The position numbers and the translations under genes were made by a program. Source: an uncultured Nocardioides sp. (GTDB lineage Bacteria > Actinomycetota > Actinomycetes > Propionibacteriales > Nocardioidaceae). Taken from it: 64,000 bases of DNA. Positions 1 through 8,923 of this stretch are shown here, piece after piece (the stretch's first letter is position 1; each line of letters opens with the position of its first letter). The notes under the pieces are model-generated. The model was not told where the DNA came from. It searched no databases and was given only the letters and a program-made list of their open reading frames with translations. Location: contig CADCUM010000079.1 in NCBI GenBank assembly GCA_902805885.1, positions 23,598 to 87,597 on the forward strand, read 5' to 3'.

Positions 1-1
1 C

Positions 2-289
2 CGCCTCCACGGCGAGCGGCCGGGGGACCGGCTCACCGGACCCCAGCTCCGCGCGCTGCTGGGCCACGTGCGGGACGTGATGGGCGCGGCGCTGGAGCAG
101 GGCGGCACGTCGTTCGACGCCCTCTACGTCAACGTCAACGGCGAGTCCGGCTACTTCGACCGCTCGCTGGACGCCTACGGCCAGGAGGGCCGCCCCTGCG
201 GGCGCTGCAGCACGCCCATCCGGCGGGTGGCGTTCATGAACCGGTCGTCGTTCTTCTGCCCGCGGTGCCAGCGTCCGCCGCGGAGGTGA
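2..289 (+). CDS. mutM: Formamidopyrimidine-DNA glycosylase, C-terminal part
   Basis: Base-excision repair glycosylase that removes oxidised purines such as 8-oxoguanine; only the last 95 residues are in the window because the gene enters from the left edge. The frame is open from base 2. It shows the helix-two-turn-helix region ending in [14 protein letters not shown] and the C-terminal zinc finger CGRCSTPI...CPRCQ (C-x2-C-x16-C-x2-C) that grips damaged DNA. The [13 protein letters not shown] end is typical of actinobacterial Fpg. In actinobacteria mutM commonly lies just upstream of smc, which fits the next genes. The catalytic N-terminal proline is outside the window and cannot be checked. 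Confidence 0.93.
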   Translation, partial: RLHGERPGDRLTGPQLRALLGHVRDVMGAALEQGGTSFDALYVNVNGESGYFDRSLDAYGQEGRPCGRCSTPIRRVAFMNRSSFFCPRCQRPPRR

Positions 290-316
290 CCAGTGGCGGA
301 GGCGGACTGCGCCGGA

Positions 317-346
317 TTGACCGCGGTCGCCCCCTGGTGCGACTCT
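317..346 (+). promoter_or_regulatory. Putative housekeeping promoter for the 65-aa gene
   Basis: TTGACC and GACTCT are separated by 18 nt in the gap after mutM. This resembles a primary-sigma promoter and would give a leader of about 110 nt before the small coiled-coil gene. It is assigned by eye. Confidence 0.4.
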
Positions 347-459
347 AGGAGACGGCCGCCTGACGCGTCGGTGACCCCGATCCCGACCCGGCGGCCGCTC
401 CCCGCACCACCTCTCGGCCCGACTCGTTCGACCTTCTTCGCAGCACCGAAAGGCTCACC

Positions 460-657
460 ATGGCCAAGGCTCTGATCGGCCACCTGGACAGCGACCGGCG
501 GCACACCACGGCTCTCACCGTCGAGAACCAGCGGCTCCGCCGCCGCGTGGCCGACCTGGAGTCGCTGGTACTGCGGCTGCAGGCGGAGAACGACCGGCTC
601 GCCGCCGCCGTGCGCGAGGAGTCGCGCGTCGCGGTCGACGACCTCCAGCCCGCCTGA
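460..657 (+). CDS. Small coiled-coil hypothetical protein (65 aa)
   Basis: Function not recognised. The 65-residue product has a central heptad-like stretch (VENQRLRRRVADLESLVLRL followed by QAENDRLAAAV) that predicts one continuous coiled coil, and a short acidic tail. It has no membrane segment or cysteine. The ATG has a weak Shine-Dalgarno (GAAAGG) and lies behind a plausible promoter. The leucine-zipper-like pattern suggests a dimerising or partner-binding protein. It stands alone between mutM and a divergent-function MFS gene, so context adds little. Confidence 0.7.
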   Translation: MAKALIGHLDSDRRHTTALTVENQRLRRRVADLESLVLRLQAENDRLAAAVREESRVAVDDLQPA

Positions 658-712
658 CTGCTTCACCGAACAGGGTGCGGCGGCACGCCGCGCCACCTAG
701 GCTCACGTGCTC

Positions 713-1990
713 GTGAGCCGGCTCGTCGAGACAGTCTTCCCCACCCGACTCGGCACCGGCTTCCGGTGGCTGGTCGGGTCGTCCTGGGTGAGCAACCTGG
801 GCGACGGGCTGATGATCGCGGCCGGCCCCCTGCTGGTGGCGTCCCAGACCCGCGACCCGCTCCTGGTGGCGGCGGCGATGGTCGCGCTCCACCTGCCGTG
901 GCTGCTCGTCGGGTTGTACGCCGGCGCTCTCGCCGACCGCCTCGACCGTCGCGTCATCATGATGGTGGCCAACGCGGTGCGGACCGCGGTGGTCGGTGGC
1001 CTGTGCGTGGTGATCGCGACCGGCCACGTGAGCATCGCCGTCGTCCTCGTGGCCCTGCTGGCCCTCGGGACGGCCGAGACGTTCGCCGACGCCACCAGCG
1101 GCACCCTGGCGCCGATGCTGGTCGAGAAGCGCGACCTCGGCATCGCCAACGCGCGCCTGATGGTCGGCTCCATCACCGGCAACCAGCTGGTCGGGCCGGC
1201 CCTCGGGGCCCTGCTCTTCACCGTGGGCGCCGCGTGGCCGTTCGCGGTGAACGCCGTGCTGCTGGCGCTCGCCGTGGCACTGGTCGCCCGCATCGGCACG
1301 CCGCCGGGAGCGGTGCGCGAGGCGGTGGACACCCACGTGCTCCGCGACATCGCCGAGGGCGTGCGGTGGCTGGTGGGGAACCCACCGGTGCGGACCCTGG
1401 CCGTCATCATCGTCGTCTTCAACGTGACGTGGGCGGCCCCCTGGTCGGTGCTGGTGCTGTGGGCCTTGGAGCGCGTCGGCATCGACGAGGCGGGGTTCGG
1501 GCTGCTGACGACCGCCTCCGCCCTGGGCGGGCTGCTGGCGACGTTCGGCTACGGCCGGCTCGAGCGGATGGTGCCGCTGGCGACGCTGATGCGGTTCGTG
1601 CTGATGGCCGAGGTGCTCTTCCACCTCGCGATGGCCCTGACGACCTCGGCGTGGGCGGCGTACCCGCTGATGTTCTTCTTCGGCGCCTACGCGTTCGTCT
1701 GGGGGACCCTCTCCCAGGCCGTCCGGCAACGGGCCGTCCCTGCGGAGTACCAGGGGCGCGTCGGGTCGGTCTACATGATGTGCGTGATGGGCGGGATGCT
1801 CGCGGGGTCGGTCGTCGGCGGGCTGATCGCCCGTCAGTGGGGAACCGTGGCGCCGTGGTGGTTCGCGTTCGTGGGCTCCGGTGTCACCCTCGCGATGGTC
1901 TGGCGCCAGCTGGGCCACATCGCGCACGCCGACGACGTGGCGACCGCGAACGCGGCGGCCGCCGAGGAAGCGCCGGCGAATCCGTCCTGA
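713..1990 (+). CDS. MFS transporter, enterobactin-exporter (MFS_3) type
   Basis: Predicted 12-helix major facilitator of about 425 residues that probably exports a small molecule or drug; substrate unknown. The loop after helix 2 carries the MFS motif A form AGALADRLDRR. Alternating hydrophobic helices run to the end, and a short Ala/Glu-rich cytoplasmic tail closes the protein. The ORF track starts at GTG 707, but a TAGGCT -10 element at 698-703 places the transcription start beyond 707, so the in-frame GTG at 713 (9 nt after the -10) is the better start and the mRNA is probably leaderless. The long minus-strand ORFs across this region are shadows. Confidence 0.88.
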   Translation: MSRLVETVFPTRLGTGFRWLVGSSWVSNLGDGLMIAAGPLLVASQTRDPLLVAAAMVALHLPWLLVGLYAGALADRLDRRVIMMVANAVRTAVVGGLCVVIATGHVSIAVVLVALLALGTAETFADATSGTLAPMLVEKRDLGIANARLMVGSITGNQLVGPALGALLFTVGAAWPFAVNAVLLALAVALVARIGTPPGAVREAVDTHVLRDIAEGVRWLVGNPPVRTLAVIIVVFNVTWAAPWSVLVLWALERVGIDEAGFGLLTTASALGGLLATFGYGRLERMVPLATLMRFVLMAEVLFHLAMALTTSAWAAYPLMFFFGAYAFVWGTLSQAVRQRAVPAEYQGRVGSVYMMCVMGGMLAGSVVGGLIARQWGTVAPWWFAFVGSGVTLAMVWRQLGHIAHADDVATANAAAAEEAPANPS

Positions 1991-2030
1991 CGCCTGCGTG
2001 ACCTGCGCCACTCGGTCTCGTTGACAGGGC

Positions 2031-3563
2031 ATGGGAAACCTCACCTCCGCTCGCCTCGCCGCTGCCGGCGCCCTGTCGATCGCCATCGTCCTGCCCGGGA
2101 CCGCCGCCCACGCTCACGGCGACCGGGACCGCGCCGAGCGCATGGCGCAGATGTACGACGCCGGCATGACCGTGCCGTTCGTCGCCTCGCCCAACGTCCG
2201 CCTCGCGGCCAGTCGGCCGGGCTCCGCCGGCATCAGCGGCTGCTTCCTGCACAGCGCGCCGTACTTCGTGATGTCCGGTCTCGACTCGCTGACCGTCTTC
2301 GACGTCAGCGACCCGGCGTCGCCCAGGTCCGTCGGCACCATGCCGAGCGCGCAGTTCGAGAACGAGGCCATGAACTGCGGCGAGCGCAAGGTCTCCCGCA
2401 CGCGGACCGACCGCTTCGCGATGATCGGGGTGGATCTCTACCAGGCCTCGCCCGACGACCTCGAGCACGTCAACGAGCCGGCGACGGGCGACTACGAGCT
2501 CGTGATCGCGGACGTCACCGACCCGACCAACCCGCACGTGCGGTCGCGGGTCAAGTCGACCACCAGCACCCACACCGTGACCTGCATCGACGGCACCGAC
2601 TGCCGCTACGCCTACTCCGCGGGTGACGACAGCGAGGTGGCCGGGCAGGGAAGCTTCTCGGTCTTCGACCTCACCGACCTCGACGACCCGCGCGAGGTCG
2701 ACAGCGACCCCGCGACGCCGGGGACGCAGCCGTTCCGCTCCGACGCGGTGGGCTGGGGCGGCCACAAGTGGAACGTCGACGCGGCGGGCTACGCGACCCA
2801 CACCGGGGCGGGCGGCTCGTACGTCTTCGACGTGCGGGACCCGCTGAACCCGGTCGAGGTCGCCAACACCGGCGCGGCCGGCGACAACGCGCGGGAGGGG
2901 ATGGAGAACGACTACAACAACTTCATCCACCACAACAGCTTCCGGCCGAACGCCACGGCCTTCCGGCCCGACGCTGCGCCGTCGCTGGCCAACGGCAACG
3001 TCCTGCTCGTCACCGAGGAGGACTACGAGGACCCGGACTGCGCCACCGCCGGCTCCTTCCAGACCTGGCACGTCAAGCGCCTCGACGGGTCCGAGGGCTC
3101 GATCGTCCCGCTCACCAAGCTCGAGCTGGCCGACCTCGGCACGTTCCCGAGCCCGGTCGGGGCCTTCTGCTCGGCCCACTGGTTCGACTACCACCCGTCC
3201 GGCATCGTGGCGATCGGCTACTACGGCGGCGGCACCCAGCTGATCGACGTCACCGACCCGACCGCTCCCACGAGCCACGGGCACGCGGCGTGGGGTGCCT
3301 CCGAGGTCTGGGACGCGATGTGGGCGCCCGTCTACAACAAGAAGGGCGTGGCCACCGGCAAGAAGACCAACCTCGTCTACTCGATCGACCTCGTGCGCGG
3401 GCTGGACGTGTACGCCGTCGACGTGCCGGGCGACGGGATCGGCGCCCTGCCGTCCGTGGAGACGGCACCCTCCCTGGGAGTCGCCCCGATCGCGGTCGTG
3501 GGCAGCGGAACCGTGCTCGCTCTGCTGCTCCTCCGCCGCGGGCGCAACACCCGCGGCGCCTGA
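2031..3563 (+). CDS. Secreted LVIVD-repeat (beta-propeller) protein with C-terminal anchor
   Basis: Extracellular or membrane-anchored protein of 510 residues. An N-terminal signal peptide (hydrophobic core AAAGALSIAIVLPG, cleavage near AHA) is followed by repeated units such as LTVFDVSDPASPRSVG, FSVFDLTDLDDPREV, SYVFDVRDPLNPVEVA and TQLIDVTDPTAPTSHG. These match the LVIVD repeat family, which folds as a beta-propeller. The C-terminus has a hydrophobic segment followed by RRGRNTRGA, a membrane anchor with a basic stop; there is no LPXTG motif. No catalytic residues are recognised. A strong hairpin terminator follows, so it is probably a single-gene unit. Ligand or enzymatic role is unknown. 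Confidence 0.85.
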   Translation: MGNLTSARLAAAGALSIAIVLPGTAAHAHGDRDRAERMAQMYDAGMTVPFVASPNVRLAASRPGSAGISGCFLHSAPYFVMSGLDSLTVFDVSDPASPRSVGTMPSAQFENEAMNCGERKVSRTRTDRFAMIGVDLYQASPDDLEHVNEPATGDYELVIADVTDPTNPHVRSRVKSTTSTHTVTCIDGTDCRYAYSAGDDSEVAGQGSFSVFDLTDLDDPREVDSDPATPGTQPFRSDAVGWGGHKWNVDAAGYATHTGAGGSYVFDVRDPLNPVEVANTGAAGDNAREGMENDYNNFIHHNSFRPNATAFRPDAAPSLANGNVLLVTEEDYEDPDCATAGSFQTWHVKRLDGSEGSIVPLTKLELADLGTFPSPVGAFCSAHWFDYHPSGIVAIGYYGGGTQLIDVTDPTAPTSHGHAAWGASEVWDAMWAPVYNKKGVATGKKTNLVYSIDLVRGLDVYAVDVPGDGIGALPSVETAPSLGVAPIAVVGSGTVLALLLLRRGRNTRGA

Positions 3564-3573
3564 CCCCGCACCG

Positions 3574-3615
3574 GACGGCCGGGTGCTCCGACACGCTCGT
3601 GAGCACCCGGCCGTC
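3574..3615 (+). terminator. Intrinsic-type hairpin terminator
   Basis: Perfect 15-bp stem (GACGGCCGGGTGCTC with GAGCACCCGGCCGTC) around a 12-nt loop, starting 10 nt after the LVIVD gene stop. It has no T-tract, as is usual for actinobacterial terminators. Confidence 0.75.
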
Positions 3616-3630
3616 GGCACGCCCGCGGCC

Positions 3631-3636
3631 TAGGCT
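3631..3636 (+). promoter_or_regulatory. -10 element of smc
   Basis: TAGGCT lies just after the terminator and about 80 nt before the smc start, so smc should have a normal 5' leader, unlike most genes in this window. No clear -35 is seen. Confidence 0.45.
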
Positions 3637-3714
3637 GGAGGAGCCTGCCTTCCCCGGTGTGCACGGTCTGCGAGGATTCGCGGACGCGCCGCATGGCGTC
3701 CCCGAAGGAAGCGA

Positions 3715-6700
3715 GTGCCGGTGTACCTGAAGAGCCTGACCCTCAAGGGGTTCAAGTCCTTCGCCTCCTCGACGACCCTCCAGCTCGAGCCCGGGATCAC
3801 CTGCATCGTCGGGCCCAACGGATCGGGCAAGTCCAACGTCGTCGACGCGCTCGCCTGGGTCATGGGGGAGCAGGGTGCCAAGAGCCTGCGCGGCGGCAAG
3901 ATGGAGGACGTCATCTTCGCGGGCACCTCGGGGCGCCCCCCGCTCGGCCGCGCCGAGGTCCAGCTCACGATCGACAACTCCGACGGCGCGCTGCCCATCG
4001 ACTACTCCGAGGTGACGATCAGCCGGACGATGTTCCGCAACGGGGGCTCGGAGTACGCCATCAACTCCCAGCCGTGCCGCCTGCTGGACGTCCAGGAGCT
4101 GCTCAGCGACTCCGGCATCGGCCGCGAGATGCACGTGATCGTGGGGCAGGGCCAGCTCGACACGATCCTGCACGCGACCCCGGAGGACCGCCGCGGCTTC
4201 ATCGAGGAGGCGGCCGGCGTCCTCAAGCACCGCAAGCGCAAGGAGAAGGCGCTCCGCAAGCTCGACGCCACCGACGGCAACCTCACCCGCCTCGGCGACC
4301 TGATCAGCGAGATCCGTCGCCAGCTCAAGCCCCTGGGCCGGCAGGCCGAGGTGGCGCGCAAGGCGGTCGCCGTGCAGCAGGACGCCCGGGACGCCCGAGC
4401 CCGGCTGCTCGCCGACGACCTCGTCACCGCGCGGACCGCGCTGGAGCAGGAGATGGCCGACGAGTCCGTCCTGGTCGAGCGGCGTGAGCAGGTCGAGGAG
4501 CAGCAGCGCAAGGCTCGCGAGGACGAGTCGCGCCTCGAGGCCGTGCTGCGCGACGACCTTCCCCGGCTCGCGGCGGCGCAGGAGACCTGGTTCGCGCTGT
4601 CGGGCCTGCGGGAGCGGCTGCGCGGCACCCAGTCCCTGGCCGCGGAGCGGGTCCGCAACGCGGCCGGCGCGGCCGACCCCGACACCGTCGACTCCGGGCG
4701 CGACCCCGACGAGCTCGAGGCCCAGGCCGGTCGCGTGCGCGAGCAGGAGGCCGCGATCGGCGCGGAGGTGGGGCAGCAGCGCACCGTCCTGGAGCAGGCG
4801 GTGGCCGCGCGGCGGCTCGCGGAGGACGCGGCCGCCGACGAGGAGCGCCGGATCTCCGGACTGCTCCGCGCCGCCGCCGACCGGCGCGAGGGCCTGGCCA
4901 GGCTGCACGGTCAGGTGAACGCGATCCGGTCGCGGACGGCCGCGACGGACGCCGAGATCGGTCGCCTCACGGAGGCGCACGCCGACGCCCTGGCCCGCGC
5001 CGAGCGGGCCCAGCGGGACTTCACCGCCCTGGAGACCCAGGTCGCCGGCCTCGACGCCGGCGAGGAGGGCCTCGACGCCGAGCACGAGGACGCCGTCGCG
5101 GCCCTCGACGACGTCGACGAGCGGCTCGCGAGGGCCCGGGAGGATGCCCAGCAGGCCGAGCGCGACCGAGCGGGGCTGATCGCCCGGCGGGACGCCCTCG
5201 AGCTGGGCCTCAACCGCAAGGACGGCGCGGGTGCCCTCCTGGCCGCCACCGACACCGTGACCGGCCTGCTCGGCTCCGTGGCCGCGCTCCTCGACGTCCG
5301 CCACGGCTACGAGGCGGCTGTCGCAGCAGCACTCGGCACGGCCGCGGACGCGGTGGTCGTCGCGGACGCCCGGTCGGCGGTGGGCGCGATCGGCCACCTC
5401 AAGACCGAGGACCTCGGCCGGGCGGCACTGGTGCTCGGCGGGTCCCCGCACGACGACCGGACCGGCTGGCCCGCCCTCCCCGACGGGGCGGCGTACGCCG
5501 TGGACGTCGTGGGCGCTCCCGACGAGGTCCGCGGTGCGCTCACCCGGCTGCTCCGGCAGGTCGCGGTCGTCGACGACCTGGCCGCGGCGAGCGCGCTGGT
5601 CGAGCGGTTGCCCGAGGTCACCGCCGTGACGCGCGACGGCGACCTCATCGGCTCGCACGTGGCCGCCGGCGGTTCGACCAGCCAGCCCAGCCTCATCGAG
5701 GTCCAGGCGGCGTACGACGAGGCCTCCGCCGCGCTGCAGGAGGCCACGGCGGCCACCGAGCGGCTCGGGTTCGAGATCTCCCGCCTGGAGGCCGAGCGGC
5801 ACGACGCCCTCAAGCGGGTGGACGTCGCCCTGGCGAAGCTCCACGAGTCCGACGCCACGCTCGCGGCGGTGGCCGAGGAGCTGGGCCAGCACGGCTCGCT
5901 GGCTCGCTCCGCGCGTGCGGAGGCGGAGCGGGTCGAACGCGCGATCGCCACGGCGCGCGAGGCACGCGAGAAGGACCTCGCCGGGCTCGCCGAGCTCGAG
6001 ACCAGGCTCGCCACGGCCGAGGACGCCCCCGACGAGGAGCCCGACACGGCCGAGCGTGAGCGGCTCGCCCAGGCGGCGAAGCAGGCGCGGCAGGACGAGA
6101 TGGACGCGCGGCTGGCGCTGCGCACGGCCGAGGAGCGCGCCCGGGCCCTGCACGGGCGGGCCGACAGCCTGCTTCGCGCCGCGACGGCCGAGCGTGAGTC
6201 GCGGGCCCGTGCGGCGGAGCGCCGCGAGCGGCTGATCCGGGAGGGCCGCGCCGCCGAGGCGGTCGCGACCGCGTCCCGCGTGGTGCTGCACCAGCTGGAG
6301 CGCTCCGTGATGCTCGCCGCCGACGAGCGAGCGGCCGTCGAGGAGTCCCGCCAGGGGAGCGAGCAGCAGCTGATGGCGGTCCGTGCGGCGTTGCGCGACC
6401 TCGGCCGCGAGCACGACGAGCTGGTCAACTCGGTGCACCGCGACGAGATGGCCCGGACCCAGCAGCGCATGCGGATCGAGCAGCTGGAGGAGCGTGCCCT
6501 CGAGGAGCTCGGTCTCGACCCCGAGGGGCTGGTCGGCGACTACGGGCCGGGGACGCTGGTGCCCTTCGTCGGCGAGGTCGCCGACGGCGAGGAGCCGCCG
6601 GAGCCGGTGCCGTACGTCCGCGAGGAGCAGCAGAAGCGGCTGCGCGCGGCGGAGCGGCAGCTCGCGATGCTCGGCCGGGTCAACCCGCTCGCGCTGGAGG

Positions 6701-7278
6701 AGTTCTCGGCGATGGAGGAGCGGCACAAGTTCCTCACCGAGCAGCTCGAGGACCTCAAGCGCACCCGCAAGGACCTCCTCGACATCGTCCGCGAGGTGGA
6801 CCAGCGGGTGGAGCAGGTCTTCACCGAGGCGTACGCCGACGTCGAGAAGGCCTTCGACCAGACCTTCTCCCGGCTCTTCCCCGGCGGGGAGGGGCGCCTC
6901 GTGCTGACCGACCCCTCCGACATGCTCGCCACAGGTGTCGAGGTGGAGGCGCGTCCCCCGGGCAAGAAGGTCAAGCGCCTGTCCTTGCTCTCGGGTGGCG
7001 AACGCTCGCTGGTCGCGGTGGCGTTCCTCGTCGCCCTGTTCAAGGCCCGCCCGTCGCCGTTCTACATCCTCGACGAGGTCGAGGCCGCGCTCGACGACAC
7101 CAACCTCGGGCGGCTGCTCCAGATCTACGAGGAGCTGCGGGAGACCTCCCAGCTCCTCGTCATCACCCACCAGAAGCGCACGATGGAGGTCGGCGACGCG
7201 CTCTACGGCGTCACGATGCGCGGCGACGGCGTCTCGGCGGTGATCAGCCAGCGGCTGGAGCGGTCGGCGAGCGCGTGA
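3715..7278 (+). CDS. smc: Chromosome segregation SMC ATPase
   Basis: Core subunit of the SMC-ScpAB condensin complex that compacts and segregates the nucleoid. The 1187 residues match the family length. The N-terminal head has Walker A GPNGSGKS at about residues 33-40. Two long coiled coils flank a hinge near residues 500-640 (LLGSVAALLDVRHGYEAAV). The C-terminal head holds the signature LSLLSGGERSL and Walker B YILDEVEAALDD. Start choice: GTG 3715 gives MPVYLKS; the second GTG at 3721 gives the more usual MYLKSLTLKGFKSF. Its stop overlaps the thioesterase GTG by 4 nt, so the two are translationally coupled. Confidence 0.98.
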   Translation: MPVYLKSLTLKGFKSFASSTTLQLEPGITCIVGPNGSGKSNVVDALAWVMGEQGAKSLRGGKMEDVIFAGTSGRPPLGRAEVQLTIDNSDGALPIDYSEVTISRTMFRNGGSEYAINSQPCRLLDVQELLSDSGIGREMHVIVGQGQLDTILHATPEDRRGFIEEAAGVLKHRKRKEKALRKLDATDGNLTRLGDLISEIRRQLKPLGRQAEVARKAVAVQQDARDARARLLADDLVTARTALEQEMADESVLVERREQVEEQQRKAREDESRLEAVLRDDLPRLAAAQETWFALSGLRERLRGTQSLAAERVRNAAGAADPDTVDSGRDPDELEAQAGRVREQEAAIGAEVGQQRTVLEQAVAARRLAEDAAADEERRISGLLRAAADRREGLARLHGQVNAIRSRTAATDAEIGRLTEAHADALARAERAQRDFTALETQVAGLDAGEEGLDAEHEDAVAALDDVDERLARAREDAQQAERDRAGLIARRDALELGLNRKDGAGALLAATDTVTGLLGSVAALLDVRHGYEAAVAAALGTAADAVVVADARSAVGAIGHLKTEDLGRAALVLGGSPHDDRTGWPALPDGAAYAVDVVGAPDEVRGALTRLLRQVAVVDDLAAASALVERLPEVTAVTRDGDLIGSHVAAGGSTSQPSLIEVQAAYDEASAALQEATAATERLGFEISRLEAERHDALKRVDVALAKLHESDATLAAVAEELGQHGSLARSARAEAERVERAIATAREAREKDLAGLAELETRLATAEDAPDEEPDTAERERLAQAAKQARQDEMDARLALRTAEERARALHGRADSLLRAATAERESRARAAERRERLIREGRAAEAVATASRVVLHQLERSVMLAADERAAVEESRQGSEQQLMAVRAALRDLGREHDELVNSVHRDEMARTQQRMRIEQLEERALEELGLDPEGLVGDYGPGTLVPFVGEVADGEEPPEPVPYVREEQQKRLRAAERQLAMLGRVNPLALEEFSAMEERHKFLTEQLEDLKRTRKDLLDIVREVDQRVEQVFTEAYADVEKAFDQTFSRLFPGGEGRLVLTDPSDMLATGVEVEARPPGKKVKRLSLLSGGERSLVAVAFLVALFKARPSPFYILDEVEAALDDTNLGRLLQIYEELRETSQLLVITHQKRTMEVGDALYGVTMRGDGVSAVISQRLERSASA

Positions 7279-7736
7279 CCGGCACTCGCCGACCGACCCG
7301 CCGCGACTACGTCGCGTGGCGCACGGCCACCACGCGCTGGCGCGACGACGACGCCTACGGGCACCTCAACAACGCGACGTACTACGAGCTGTTCGACACC
7401 GCGGTCAACGCCCACCTCTACGAGGCCACCGGTCTCGACGTCCGCGCCCTCCCGCAGATCGGGGTGGTGGCGGAGACGTCGTGCCGCTACTTCCGGGAGA
7501 TCGGGTTCCCCCGGCCCGTCGAGATGGGGCTGGTCGTCGACCGGCTCGGCACCAGCTCGGTCATCTACCGGATCGGGCTGTTCCAGGGCGAGGACGACGA
7601 GGCGGCTGCGGAGGGGCGGTTCGTGCACGTCTACGTCGACAACACCCACGGCCCGGGCCGGCGGCCGGTGACGCCGGTCCCGCCCGAGATCCGCGCGGCC
7701 GTGGAGCCCCTGGTCCGAACCTCCGACGAGGCGTGA
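7275..7736 (+). CDS. Acyl-CoA thioesterase, hotdog fold (4HBT)
   Basis: Predicted single-domain thioesterase of 153 residues hydrolysing acyl-CoA thioesters. The hotdog motif RWRDDDAYGHLNNATYYELFD contains the D-x-x-G-H-x-N-N active-site pattern of YbgC/4HBT enzymes, and the ETSCRYFREIGFP strand is family-typical. The GTG start overlaps the smc stop (GTGA), implying coupled translation. Actinobacterial smc genes often carry an unrelated metabolic neighbour here. The natural substrate cannot be inferred. Confidence 0.87.
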   Translation: MTGTRRPTRRDYVAWRTATTRWRDDDAYGHLNNATYYELFDTAVNAHLYEATGLDVRALPQIGVVAETSCRYFREIGFPRPVEMGLVVDRLGTSSVIYRIGLFQGEDDEAAAEGRFVHVYVDNTHGPGRRPVTPVPPEIRAAVEPLVRTSDEA

Positions 7737-7850
7737 CGGCGGTCACGGCGACGCGCCGTACGGAGCTCCCGGCACGTTCAGGCGGAGCGTGGTGTGCGAC
7801 GGTGGTGTCGGGCCACTTCCCCGGTCCCCGTCTCACGTGAGGAACCCCCC

Positions 7851-8027
7851 ATGCTCGCGATCATCCTGATGATGGCCCTCGGCGTGCTGGTCGCCACCGC
7901 GGTGGCGGTGTACGTCGCCTACCCGCACCGCGGCGAGCGGCTGCCGGTCGTCCCGCAGCTCGGCGACGCGATGCGCAAGGGCGTGGACGCCCTGCCGACC
8001 CTCGAGGATGCCGACTCGCGCCGCTGA
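7851..8027 (+). CDS. Small single-pass membrane protein (58 aa)
   Basis: Short protein with one N-terminal transmembrane helix (MLAIILMMALGVLVATAVAVYVAY) followed by a basic patch (PHRGERLP) and a soluble tail ending DADSRR, so the C-terminus is probably cytoplasmic. The ATG at 7851 has GAGGAA at a good distance. The longer ORF-track start at 7794 lacks this signal. Function unknown. It sits between the thioesterase and a methyltransferase gene in the smc-ftsY interval. Confidence 0.75.
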   Translation: MLAIILMMALGVLVATAVAVYVAYPHRGERLPVVPQLGDAMRKGVDALPTLEDADSRR

Positions 8028-8047
8028 GATCGTCTAGGTTCACCTGC

Positions 8048-8923
8048 ATGGACCATCCCCAGCAGCAGGGACGTCGCTTCTGCACGGCGTGCATGTCGCC
8101 GGTCCGGACGTTCCGCACGGGCCCCGGGGGCCGACCGGGCGCGAGGTGCCCGAAGTGCAGGTCGCTGGAGAGGCACCGCTTCCTCTCCTTGTTGCTGGGG
8201 ACGCTCTCCGCTCAGCTCCTGGATGTGGGGACGCTCGTCGAGATCGCCCCGTCGCGGCAGTCCACCCGCCAGCTCGACCGGGTCCCGTCCCGCCGCCGTC
8301 TGCGGCTCGACATCGGCTACGACGAGCGCTCCGTGCACGCGCTGGCGAGCCTCACGCACCTCCCGCTCCCGGACGCGAGCGTCGACCTGCTGGTCTGCTA
8401 CCACGTCCTGGAGCACGTCCCGGACGACCACGCGGCGATGAGCGAGATCGCCCGCGTGCTCTCCCCTCATGGGATCGCGCTCCTCGAGGTCCCCATCAGG
8501 TGCGGCGTCCCGACCGAGGAGGACCTCAGCGCGAGTCCCGAGGAGCGCGCCGTCCGGTTCGGCCAGCACGACCACGTGCGTTTCTACGGCGACGACTTCG
8601 ACGACCGGCTCGCCGCCGCCGGCCTCGACAGCCAGCGGGTCACGCCGCCCAGCCTCCTGGGATCGGGTGCCACCGACCGGTTCGGGCTGATGGCGCACGA
8701 GATCGTGTGGATCGCCCGTCGGGGCGAGGGCACCGTCGGAAGGGTCGCCGAGGAGCCGCGGGAGACCGGGCTCACCCTCGCCCTGGACGCGCTGGTCGAG
8801 GAGAACGCGCGGCTCCAGTCGCAGCTGCTGCGGGCCCGCCGTCGGTCGGTGCCCGTCGTGGAGCCGGCCCCACCGCAGCACCGGTCGCGTCGATGGCCTC
8901 TGGTTGGATTGCGGCATGAATGA
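8048..8923 (+). CDS. Class I SAM-dependent methyltransferase with N-terminal zinc ribbon
   Basis: The 291-residue product begins with a Cys4 zinc-ribbon-like segment (CTACMSPVRTF...CPKCRSLERHRF) and continues with a methyltransferase_11 core: VDLLVCYHVLEHVPDD and LSPHGIALLEVPI match motifs post-II and III. The usual glycine-rich motif I is not obvious; EIAPSR occupies its place, as in SAM methyltransferases acting on glycans or lipids. The tail (LVEENARLQSQLL) is a short coiled coil. TAGGTT ends 7 nt before the ATG, indicating a leaderless mRNA. It overlaps ftsY by 8 nt. Substrate unknown. Confidence 0.82.
   Translation: MDHPQQQGRRFCTACMSPVRTFRTGPGGRPGARCPKCRSLERHRFLSLLLGTLSAQLLDVGTLVEIAPSRQSTRQLDRVPSRRRLRLDIGYDERSVHALASLTHLPLPDASVDLLVCYHVLEHVPDDHAAMSEIARVLSPHGIALLEVPIRCGVPTEEDLSASPEERAVRFGQHDHVRFYGDDFDDRLAAAGLDSQRVTPPSLLGSGATDRFGLMAHEIVWIARRGEGTVGRVAEEPRETGLTLALDALVEENARLQSQLLRARRRSVPVVEPAPPQHRSRRWPLVGLRHE

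Noticed and set aside
515-2086. Long minus-strand ORF opposite the MFS gene
   Set aside because: His/Arg/Gln-rich shadow of a clear MFS gene. The same reasoning removes other long antisense ORFs such as 1884-3620, 14017-15414, 15802-17829, 25438-28152, 28530-30470, 31682-34618, 49654-52644 and 52440-54005.
3250-7170. 1306-residue minus-strand ORF opposite smc
   Set aside because: Antisense shadow: high-G+C codon bias keeps the opposite frame open; the composition is Arg/Gly/Leu/Asp-rich with no domain, and smc on the plus strand is certain.
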